From Stenotrophomonas sp. 169 (GTDB taxonomy: Bacteria; Pseudomonadota; Gammaproteobacteria; Xanthomonadales; Xanthomonadaceae): a stretch of DNA of 64,000 nt. The translations under genes and the position numbers were made by a program. The stretch covers positions 3,120,501 to 3,184,500 of the forward strand of contig NZ_CP061204.1 of NCBI RefSeq assembly GCF_014621775.1. Direction: 5' to 3'. The stretch's first letter is position 1, and every line of letters starts with the position of its first letter. The notes beneath the pieces were generated by a model. The model saw only the letters and a program-made list of their open reading frames with translations, made no database searches and was not told the origin of the DNA. Of this stretch, positions 8,815 through 16,323 are shown one piece after another.

Positions 8815-8876
8815 TTGCATTTGCAATAGTTTTTGACGTTACCGTCATTTGACAGGGGATTAAATTGTCGTTAATT
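8815..8876 (+). promoter_or_regulatory. Promoter region with two palindromes upstream of TonB-dependent receptor
   Basis: The AT-richer part of the 328-bp gap between the ABC-F and receptor genes holds TTGCA-TT-TGCAA (8815-8826) and TGACG-TTAC-CGTCA (8834-8847). A possible -35 TTGACA (8849-8854) is followed after 16 bp by TTAATT (8871-8876). The palindromes could be operators. The rest of the gap (8631-8814) shows only a CT-rich stretch and nothing I can assign. Confidence 0.4.
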
Positions 8877-8958
8877 GCTTGATTGCGCGCCGCAACACGC
8901 CGTCCCGCTCCCCGAGATGTCGCCCGGTGCCGCCGCCCCCAACCGGAGCCACGTCCAG

Positions 8959-11340
8959 ATGACCCGCAAGACCCGCCCGCTCGCCGCCGCCATCGCCGTG
9001 GTGCTCGCCGCCTCCAGCTTCGCCGCCGCCGCACAGACCGCCAACACCCTCGACACGGTGATCGTCACCGGCACCCGCGTGGCCGACCGTACCGTCGCCG
9101 AATCGCAGTCGCCGATCGACATCATCACCCCCGAGGCCCTGCAGTCCACCGGCACCTCCGAGCTGGCCACCGCGCTGTCGCGCGCCCTGCCCTCGCTGAA
9201 CTTCCCCCGCCCGGCGCTCACCGACGGCACCAGCGGCATCCGTCCCGCCCAGCTGCGCGGCCTCTCGCCGGATCAGGTGCTGGTGCTGGTGGACGGCAAG
9301 CGCCGGCACACCTCGGCAATGATCAACGTCAACGGCAGCATCGGCCGCGGCTCGTCGGCGGTGGACATCAATGCCATCCCGATCGGTGCCATCGAGCGGG
9401 TGGAAGTGCTGCGTGACGGTGCGTCGGCCCAGTACGGGTCGGATGCCATCGCCGGTGTGATCAACATCGTGCTCAAGGGCAGTGGCACGGGCGGCAGCCT
9501 GGCCATCGACCACGGCCAGTACGCGGCGGGCGATGGCAACAAGGACCAGCTGTCCGGCGATGCCGGCTTCACCTTCGGCGACGGTCGCGGTCAGGTGCAC
9601 GTGGCCGGCCAGTACAGCCAGCAGGACGAAAGCAACCGCGCCGGGCCATACCAGGGCACCACCCCGAACACCGGCAACTTCCCCGACATCGGTGAGAAGA
9701 CCTTCGTGGTCGGCGATCCGCAGGTCGATGCCTCGGCGGTGTCGGCCAACGCCAGCTTCGCGTTCAGTGACAACGTCACCGGCTACGCCAACGCGATGCT
9801 CAGCAACCGCGACATCACCTCGTTCGCGTTCTACCGCTCGCCCAACCACCTGGCACAGACCGCCCTGCTGGCCCAGGTCTACCCGGACGGCTATGTGCCG
9901 CAGATCAACCAGTACTCCAAGGACCGTTCGGTCGTTGCCGGCGTGAAGGGAAGCACGGAAAGTGGCTGGACCTGGGACCTGAGCGCCAACCATGGCGAGA
10001 ACACGCTCGATTTCCACACCCGCAACAGCATCAACTACAGCCTGGGTGCGACCAGCCCGAGTTCCTTCTACGACGGCACGCTGAAGTACACGCAGGACAT
10101 CTTCAACGCGGACTTCACCAAGTCGCTGGACTGGGGCCTGGCGTATCCGGTCACCCTGTCGTTCGGTGGTGAGTACCGTCGCGAAACCTGGGAACAGCGC
10201 CAGGGCGAGCTGAACTCGTACACCGGCAGCGGTGCGCAGGGCTTCGGCGGCTTCACGCCGATCAACGCCGTGGACGAAGACCGCCACAACTACGCGGTCT
10301 ATGCGGGGCTGGAAGCGGACCTGACCGACAAGTTCTCCGCCGGCGTCACCGGCCGCTACGAGGACTACTCGGACTTCGGCGACAAGTTCTCCGGCAAGCT
10401 GTCGGCGCGCTACGCGTTCACCGACAAGGTGGCCCTGCGTGCTACCGCGTCCAGTGGCTTCCGCGCCCCGTCGCTGGCCCAGCAGAGCTATCAGGCCGTG
10501 ACCAGCACCATCGTCAACGGCAACTTCGTCGAGCGTGGCACCTTCCCCGCGGGCAGCGCCGCCGCGCAGGCACTGGGTTCGGCACCGCTGAAGGCCGAGA
10601 CCTCCACCTCCTACAGCGTCGGCCTGGTGCTGCAGCCGGTGGATCGCCTGTACCTGACCGTGGATGCGTACCAGATCGAGATCGATGACCGTATCGCGTT
10701 GTCGTCCAACATCACCACCACCGGCAACACGGCTGTCGCCGACCTGCTGACCGGCCTTGGCCTGCCGCAGGTGACGGCGTTCTCGTACTTCACCAATGGC
10801 CTGGATACCCGCACGCGCGGTGTCGATGCGGTGGCCAGTTACACCGTGCCGTTCACCGCCAGCAGCCTGGAACTGACCGCGGCCTACAGCTACAACGACA
10901 CGGAAGTGCAGAAGTTCGATGCCTCACCGGCCACCTTCCAGGCGCTGGGCATCACCCAGGCGCTGATCGGCCGCGATGAAATCGGCCGTATCGAAGACAG
11001 CTTCCCGCGTGACAAATCGATCGTCAGCGGCACGTGGCGTTCGGATCACTGGGAGCTGGGCCTGGCCGCCACGCGCTACGGCAGCTTCACCGTGCGCAAC
11101 TCCGCCACCGCCACCCGCGACCAGACCTACGACGCGAAATGGGTGCTGGATGCATCGGCCAGCTACAAGCCCAGCGACAACTGGACCCTGACCCTGGGTG
11201 CCGACAACCTGCTGGACGAATACCCCGACCGCACCGTCGACCTGCAGAACTCCACCTGGGGCATGCTGCCGTACAGCAACTATTCGCCGTTCGGCTTCAA
11301 TGGCGCGTACGTGTACGGGCGCATCCGTTACACCTGGTAA
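8959..11340 (+). CDS. TonB-dependent outer-membrane receptor
   Basis: This 793-residue receptor has an N-terminal signal peptide (MTRKTRPLAAAIAVVLAASSFAA-type), a TonB box-like segment LDTVIVTGTR just after cleavage, and a plug domain (about 45-170, including RGLSPDQVLVLVDGKRR and RVEVLRDGASAQYGSDAIAGVINI). A 22-strand barrel follows and ends in Trp (YGRIRYTW). It would import an iron chelate or another large ligand powered by TonB-ExbBD; the ligand is unknown. The ATG at 8959 follows GGAG and begins the signal peptide, while the in-frame Met at 8875 would add 28 non-signal residues. It is clearly paralogous to the receptor at 27731, sharing the TonB-box region and plug sequence. A strong terminator follows. 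Confidence 0.94.
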   Translation: MTRKTRPLAAAIAVVLAASSFAAAAQTANTLDTVIVTGTRVADRTVAESQSPIDIITPEALQSTGTSELATALSRALPSLNFPRPALTDGTSGIRPAQLRGLSPDQVLVLVDGKRRHTSAMINVNGSIGRGSSAVDINAIPIGAIERVEVLRDGASAQYGSDAIAGVINIVLKGSGTGGSLAIDHGQYAAGDGNKDQLSGDAGFTFGDGRGQVHVAGQYSQQDESNRAGPYQGTTPNTGNFPDIGEKTFVVGDPQVDASAVSANASFAFSDNVTGYANAMLSNRDITSFAFYRSPNHLAQTALLAQVYPDGYVPQINQYSKDRSVVAGVKGSTESGWTWDLSANHGENTLDFHTRNSINYSLGATSPSSFYDGTLKYTQDIFNADFTKSLDWGLAYPVTLSFGGEYRRETWEQRQGELNSYTGSGAQGFGGFTPINAVDEDRHNYAVYAGLEADLTDKFSAGVTGRYEDYSDFGDKFSGKLSARYAFTDKVALRATASSGFRAPSLAQQSYQAVTSTIVNGNFVERGTFPAGSAAAQALGSAPLKAETSTSYSVGLVLQPVDRLYLTVDAYQIEIDDRIALSSNITTTGNTAVADLLTGLGLPQVTAFSYFTNGLDTRTRGVDAVASYTVPFTASSLELTAAYSYNDTEVQKFDASPATFQALGITQALIGRDEIGRIEDSFPRDKSIVSGTWRSDHWELGLAATRYGSFTVRNSATATRDQTYDAKWVLDASASYKPSDNWTLTLGADNLLDEYPDRTVDLQNSTWGMLPYSNYSPFGFNGAYVYGRIRYTW

Positions 11341-11380
11341 CAGGCAGCATGCCGTCGCTCGGCATCACCAGCGTCAACTT

Positions 11381-11413
11381 CAGCAAACGCCGGGCACTGC
11401 CCGGCGTTTGCTG
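11381..11413 (+). terminator. Terminator hairpin after TonB-dependent receptor
   Basis: CAGCAAACGCCGGGCA and TGCCCGGCGTTTGCTG pair perfectly over about 15 bp, centred on 11397, 40 bp after the receptor stop. The T-run is short (TTTGCTG lies within the stem), so efficiency is uncertain. Confidence 0.7.
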
Positions 11414-11468
11414 TATCGGCCCCCATCGGTGAAAATCGGGACATCCCCCGATTTGCCTGCGAGACCTG

Positions 11469-13172
11469 ATGCACCATGACACCGACCTGATCAACATCGT
11501 CGCCGTTGGCCTCGGGCTCGCCTTCATCTTCGGCGCGCTGGCCAACAAGCTGCGTTTGTCTCCACTGGTCGGGTATCTGGTTGCTGGCATCTGCGTTGGG
11601 CCCTTCACTCCCGGCTTTGTCGCCGACCAGGCACTGGCCAACCAGTTGGCCGAACTGGGCGTGATGCTGCTGATGTTCGGCGTCGGCCTGCACTTCTCGC
11701 TGAAGGACCTGATGGCCGTCAAAGCCATCGCCATTCCCGGTGCGATCGGCCAGATCCTGGTGGCCACCCTGCTCGGCTGGGGTGTGGCCAGCTTGATGGG
11801 GTGGCCCGCCATCCATGGCATCGTGTTCGGCTTCTCGCTGGCCACCGCCAGTACCGTGGTGCTGCTGCGGGCGATGGAAGAGCGCCGTCTGCTGGAAAGC
11901 CTGCGCGGCAAGATCGCAGTGGGTTGGTTGATCGTCGAGGATCTGGCCTGCGTGCTGGCCTTGGTGATGATGCCGGTGCTGGCCGGCGTGTTCGGTCCGG
12001 ATGCGGCGAAGGAAAACCACAGCATCGGCAGCGTGCTGGCCGACATCGGCTGGACCTTCGTGCAGCTGGGGCTGTTCGTAGCGGTGATGCTGGTGGTCGG
12101 TCGGCGGGTCATTCCGTGGATCCTTGAGCGTACCGCCGGCACCGGCTCGCGCGAGCTGTTCACCTTGGCCGTGCTGGCCATCGCGCTCGGTGTGGCATTT
12201 GGTTCGGCCATGCTGTTCGGCGTGTCCTTCGCGCTCGGCGCGTTCTTCGCCGGCATGCTGTTGAACGAGTCCGAGCTCAGCCACAAGGCCGCTACCGATT
12301 CACTGCCATTACGCGATGCATTCGCCGTGCTGTTCTTCGTCTCGGTGGGCATGCTGTTCAACCCGATGATCATCGTCGAGCACCCGTGGCAGGTGCTGGC
12401 GACGGTGCTGATCATCATGTTCGGCAAGTCAGCCGCCGCATTCTTCATCGTGCGTGCGTTCGGCCATCCGACCAGTACCGCACTGACCATCTCGGCCAGT
12501 CTGGCGCAGATCGGCGAGTTCGCCTTCATCATCGCCGGCCTGGGCGTTGCACTGCAGATCCTGCCGGAGACCGGGCAATCACTGGTGCTGGCCGGTGCGT
12601 TGGTGTCGATCATGCTGAACCCGCTGGTATTCGGTCTGCTGGACCGCTGGCAGGCCCGCCAGCTGGCCCTGCAACCGGCCATCGCCGAGGCAGAAGAGGC
12701 CGCCGGCCCCTCACGCGACCTGCATGACCACGCCATCGTGATCGGTTACGGCCGGGTGGGCAGCGAGCTGGCCGCAGTACTGCGCGACAAGGGCGTGCCG
12801 GTGTTGGTGATCGATGACAACAAGGAGCACGTGGAAAGCGCACATGCCGCCGGCATCGCCGCAATCCGGGGCAGCGCTGCAGCCGACAAGGTGCTGGCCG
12901 AAGCCCATCCGGACCGCGCCAAGATCGCGGTGCTGGCCATTCCGCAGCCCTTGGAAGCCGGCGAGGCATTGGCCAAGCTGCGCGCGATCAACCCCGGCCT
13001 GACCCTGCTGGCCCGCGCCCACAGCGATGCGGAAGTACGCCACCTGCTGGAACACGGTGCCGACGGCACGGTCATGGCCGAGCGCGAACTGGCGTACTCG
13101 CTGGCCGAGATGATCATGTCCACGCCGCCCTATCGCACCATGGGCCAGCCACACCCCATCCCGGTGGTGTGA
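11469..13172 (+). CDS. ybaL: YbaL-type CPA2 cation:proton antiporter with RCK domain
   Basis: This 567-residue inner-membrane protein has about twelve transmembrane helices over residues 1-400. They carry the CPA2 signatures LSPLVGYLVAGICVGPFTPG and GVMLLMFGVGLHFSLKDLM. A cytosolic TrkA-N/RCK nucleotide-binding domain follows from about 415 (HAIVIGYGRVGSELAAVLRDKG, a GxGxxG Rossmann motif). Length and order match E. coli YbaL/KefB-like proteins, which exchange K+ or Na+ for H+ under control of a bound nucleotide. Whether it is glutathione-gated like KefB cannot be told. It stands alone, between a terminator and a SMAG cluster. Confidence 0.9.
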   Translation: MHHDTDLINIVAVGLGLAFIFGALANKLRLSPLVGYLVAGICVGPFTPGFVADQALANQLAELGVMLLMFGVGLHFSLKDLMAVKAIAIPGAIGQILVATLLGWGVASLMGWPAIHGIVFGFSLATASTVVLLRAMEERRLLESLRGKIAVGWLIVEDLACVLALVMMPVLAGVFGPDAAKENHSIGSVLADIGWTFVQLGLFVAVMLVVGRRVIPWILERTAGTGSRELFTLAVLAIALGVAFGSAMLFGVSFALGAFFAGMLLNESELSHKAATDSLPLRDAFAVLFFVSVGMLFNPMIIVEHPWQVLATVLIIMFGKSAAAFFIVRAFGHPTSTALTISASLAQIGEFAFIIAGLGVALQILPETGQSLVLAGALVSIMLNPLVFGLLDRWQARQLALQPAIAEAEEAAGPSRDLHDHAIVIGYGRVGSELAAVLRDKGVPVLVIDDNKEHVESAHAAGIAAIRGSAAADKVLAEAHPDRAKIAVLAIPQPLEAGEALAKLRAINPGLTLLARAHSDAEVRHLLEHGADGTVMAERELAYSLAEMIMSTPPYRTMGQPHPIPVV

Positions 13173-13197
13173 GCCACCGCGGCGGTTTGCCGTGGGG

Positions 13198-13284
13198 GTA
13201 GAGCCGACTTCAGTCGGCTGGCTTGGAGGTAGAGCCGACTTCAGTCGGCTGCGGGGATGCAAGCCGACTGAAGTCGGCGCTACC
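13198..13284. repeat. Cluster of three SMAG elements
   Basis: Two direct half copies (13198-13219, 13229-13250) of GTAGAGCCGACTTCAGTCGGCT and one inverted copy (13262-13284) lie between the convergent ybaL and AraC-type genes. The head-to-tail plus inverted arrangement could form an extended stem. Confidence 0.9.
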
Positions 13285-13287
13285 GCG

Positions 13288-14169
13288 TTACTGCAGCGGG
13301 ATGCAGATGTCCGCACGCAGGATCGCTTCGGGCACTTCTTCCGGGTCGTCCAGGTACTGGTAGTACAACGGCGCATCGCGCAGCGTACGTCCGCTGTCGG
13401 GCAGCCAGTGGCGCAGCAGCACGTCAGTGGCCGTTTCCAGTCCCGCGTAACTGCCCACGTGCCGCAGCACGGCGTGGTCGCCACCGCCGAGTGTCATCAC
13501 CCTCAACGGTGCAGGCACCTGCCCCTGCAGCGGACCGAAGCCCATCGCGCAGTCGAACAGGCACGCATCCGGCGGCACATCACGGTGGTCGTTCAGCGCG
13601 ATGCCCGCCAGCTGCTGCAACTGGTCGGCAAGCCCTTCCCCGGCAGCCCACGCATGGATCCGACCGAAGGCCTGGTCCAGATCGTCGAACGCACCGCGCG
13701 TGCGCAGCACCACGACATCGAACGGATCCAGCGCCGTCACCCGTACCTGCAACGGAACCTGGTCATCGACCGCGTCGCCGGCTGGCAGCGATAGCCGCTG
13801 CTGCCAATCGAAACGCAGCACCGCATCGTCGCGGAGTGCGCTGGGGGTCGCCTGCAGTGCCTGGCGGCAGGCACGTGCCAGGGCCTGCGGGCTTTCGTAG
13901 CCCACGCTCAGGGCGACATCCGTGATGCGGCTTTCCGCCAGCGCGAGCAACTGAAGTGCCTGCAGCAGCCGCAGGCGCGCCACGGTGCGCCCTGGCGTTT
14001 CCCCGGTCAACGCGCGGTACAGGCGGTGGAAGTGGAACGGCGATTGATGAGCGATCGACGCCAGCGTTTCCAGCTCCGGCAAGGGCGTGCCTGCGCGCAG
14101 GCAGGCTTGGAGATGTTCGATCACGCGGTCGATTCCGTGGCGCTGGCGCAGCTGGGCGAGGTGGCTCAT
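13288..14169 (-). CDS. AraC-family regulator with GyrI-like effector domain
   Basis: This 293-residue protein has an N-terminal AraC/XylS double helix-turn-helix (about 8-105; SIAHQSPFHFHRLYRALTGETPG and ITDVALSVGYESPQALARACRQ). A C-terminal GyrI-like ligand-binding domain follows (about 130-290; RTRGAFDDLDQAFGRIHAWA, APLYYQYLDDPEEVPEAILR-type ending). This Rob/SbmC-like layout is common among regulators that sense small molecules and control efflux or stress genes. The start at 14167-14169 (MSHLAQLRQRHG) is the first that fits the domain; upstream in-frame sequence is unlike any domain. It is divergent from the M28 peptidase gene 195 bp away, so regulation of the peptidase pair is possible but unproven. 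Confidence 0.9.
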   Translation of the reverse strand: MSHLAQLRQRHGIDRVIEHLQACLRAGTPLPELETLASIAHQSPFHFHRLYRALTGETPGRTVARLRLLQALQLLALAESRITDVALSVGYESPQALARACRQALQATPSALRDDAVLRFDWQQRLSLPAGDAVDDQVPLQVRVTALDPFDVVVLRTRGAFDDLDQAFGRIHAWAAGEGLADQLQQLAGIALNDHRDVPPDACLFDCAMGFGPLQGQVPAPLRVMTLGGGDHAVLRHVGSYAGLETATDVLLRHWLPDSGRTLRDAPLYYQYLDDPEEVPEAILRADICIPLQ

Positions 14170-14363
14170 GTCGGGTTCCCGTTGGAAGACTGCGTGCAGG
14201 ATGCAGGGGATACGGCCCAGGCGCGTGTCCGATCTTGCGCAATGGCAGCATGACCGAGCCTGACAAAAAATGCGCATCTGCATCATCGGGTCGCATTCGC
14301 CCCTATCTGCACCGGCGTGGCGCACGCCAACCTGCAGCCTTGTCCAGAAAAGGGTCAGACACG

Positions 14364-16316
14364 ATGCCTATCGACCAGGTCAGTGCGGCACGGCGCACAC
14401 AGGGCGCGTTCCAGAACCACCACCACGGCGGCGCGCCCGCCGCGCACGCATCCCGCAAGCACGCCGCATGGGGCCAGCATCGCCCTGCCCTGCGCGTGGG
14501 CAACCATCCGGCGCAGCTGCTCACCGCCGCCCTGCTGCTCGCCACCCTGGCGCCTGCGGCGCAGGCCACACCGACGTACACCACGGTACCGGGTACGGCC
14601 CCGTCGACAGGGTGCAGCGGCATCAGGTCCATCGGCAACGCCGCGCTGGGCGCGTGCACGTTGGCGCCGCGCACCTGCGCGACCGCCACGATGCTGGGCA
14701 CGCTGGGCGTGTTCGGTGGGCTGGTTTACCTCAATGCACAGGGCGGCTTCCAGCCTTCCCGCGAGACATGGGACTCCGGGCGGCCGCCGCGGCCCGTGCC
14801 TCCGCATTTGCCCTCGCCCAGCGTCCCGATCCGCGACCAAGTACAGCAGACGGTACAACAGGCCAGCGTGGTGTCGGCCGATGGCACCTCCTCGCCGATG
14901 GAAGCTGCCTTGCTGCAGGTGGCGCGCAACTGCGGGGGTGACCGTGGCTGCCGCGCCGAGGCCATCAACGCGCTGCTGCACTCTTTGCCACCGGCCACGC
15001 TGTCCCAGCTGCAGCAGATGGTGGCGCGCACGGTGGCACCGTCGACGCCGCCGGTGCAGGACGGCTGGCCCCTTGCAGGCGCGGAAGCGGCCGCCTGGCC
15101 GGCCGACGCCCTGCTGCTTGAGCTGGCCGACGTGCTTGCCGATCTGTACACGCCCAGCGTGGCCGCTTTCCAGGACGACATGGAAGCCATCGTGGCCAGC
15201 ACCACCAGCGTACCCAGTGGACGACAGGGCACCGGGGACGAAATCCAGCAGCGCTGGAAAAAAGCCAATGAGGGGCGGCTGGAGGCCATCGCCCGTCTGC
15301 TGGAGCGCGACGCCGGACCGGTGACGCGCGTGCCGTACGTTCTGCATGGACTGCAGCATCTGGGCATCGCCGATGGCAGCGAAGCCTTCAATCTGCAGGT
15401 GACGTTGCCGACAGCCGCTGCGGCCCCTCCTGCGAAGCGGCTGCTGCTGGTTGCCCATGGCGATATGATCGGACGCTCACGGGGCTCGGAAGGGGCCTAC
15501 GACAATGCGTCCGGCGTCGCGACGCTGCTGCACATCGCCCGCCAGGTGAAAGAGGACCCGTCCCTCGCCGGCACCCAGGTCGAATTGCTGGTCACCTCCA
15601 ACGAAGAACTCGGCTTCCTGGGTGCACGGGCGTACGTGGACGACTGCCTGCAGCGGGACGACTGCCCGACTTTCGTCATCAACGTGGACATGACCGGTCG
15701 CGGCGGACACGGCTATGCGCTGACCGGCACCGATGGGCTGGCTGACTCGCCGCATCTGGGCAAACCCACGATGTACCTGCGTGCGCCGGCGGTCAGTCCG
15801 GTGGAGCAGCAGGCGCGTGAGCAGCTCGAACAGCGCCTGGCCACGCAGGGCTTCGTACCTGCGTCCCCCGATCACAGCCCGTGGATCACCTCGGACAACA
15901 TCGCATTCCAGAACGCCTCCATCCCCTGCGTTGCCGTTACCCAGGTGAGCGCCGCAGATGCCGCGCTGTGGAGACAATTGGAGGACGCTCGCAAGACATG
16001 GCAGGCGCGTGATGCCGAAGTGGATTGGCGTGCCTGGCAGGCGCAGAACAGCGGCACGGCCCCGCTGCCCGCAGAGGAGGCGCGCATTCTGAAGACACGC
16101 TACCAGGCAGCGGCCAGCGCTTATCACCAGTACAAAGCGCTGCGCGATGCGCACCCCAATGCACCTCCCACGATGATCCACAGCGAACGCGATCGCCTGC
16201 ACCGCGTCAATCCTGCGATGTCGGTGGAATTCGCCAACGCGCTGCTGGATGGCGTGCGCCACCTTGAATGGAACGCCGATACCGCTGGCGTGATCCCCAC
16301 GACACTGGACAGCTGA
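14364..16316 (+). CDS. M28-family zinc aminopeptidase-like protein with unusual long leader
   Basis: This 650-residue protein has its catalytic M28 fold at about 345-540. Probable di-zinc ligands are H365 and D367 (VAHGD), D380 (YDNASG), the E414/E415 pair (SNEELGF; catalytic base and ligand), D442 (INVDMTG) and H504 (PDHSPW). M28 enzymes are usually secreted or periplasmic aminopeptidases. The N-terminus is odd: about 48 hydrophilic, His/Arg-rich residues (MPIDQVSAARRTQGAFQ) precede a hydrophobic stretch at 50-68 ending AAQA. A second Cys-containing hydrophobic segment lies at 94-123. The downstream M13 peptidase shares both elements. The chosen ATG has AAGGG 10 bp upstream and matches the start of its neighbour. 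The two genes are 7 bp apart. Substrate and export route are unknown. Confidence 0.87.
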   Translation: MPIDQVSAARRTQGAFQNHHHGGAPAAHASRKHAAWGQHRPALRVGNHPAQLLTAALLLATLAPAAQATPTYTTVPGTAPSTGCSGIRSIGNAALGACTLAPRTCATATMLGTLGVFGGLVYLNAQGGFQPSRETWDSGRPPRPVPPHLPSPSVPIRDQVQQTVQQASVVSADGTSSPMEAALLQVARNCGGDRGCRAEAINALLHSLPPATLSQLQQMVARTVAPSTPPVQDGWPLAGAEAAAWPADALLLELADVLADLYTPSVAAFQDDMEAIVASTTSVPSGRQGTGDEIQQRWKKANEGRLEAIARLLERDAGPVTRVPYVLHGLQHLGIADGSEAFNLQVTLPTAAAAPPAKRLLLVAHGDMIGRSRGSEGAYDNASGVATLLHIARQVKEDPSLAGTQVELLVTSNEELGFLGARAYVDDCLQRDDCPTFVINVDMTGRGGHGYALTGTDGLADSPHLGKPTMYLRAPAVSPVEQQAREQLEQRLATQGFVPASPDHSPWITSDNIAFQNASIPCVAVTQVSAADAALWRQLEDARKTWQARDAEVDWRAWQAQNSGTAPLPAEEARILKTRYQAAASAYHQYKALRDAHPNAPPTMIHSERDRLHRVNPAMSVEFANALLDGVRHLEWNADTAGVIPTTLDS

Positions 16317-16323
16317 GGCGCCC

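Noticed and set aside
14169..14364. HrpX-type PIP box (TTCGC-N15-TTCGC) upstream of the M28/M13 operon, suggested by their effector-like look
   Set aside because: A single TTCGC occurs near 14295 but there is no second half at the right spacing. None was found upstream of the four-paralog array either.
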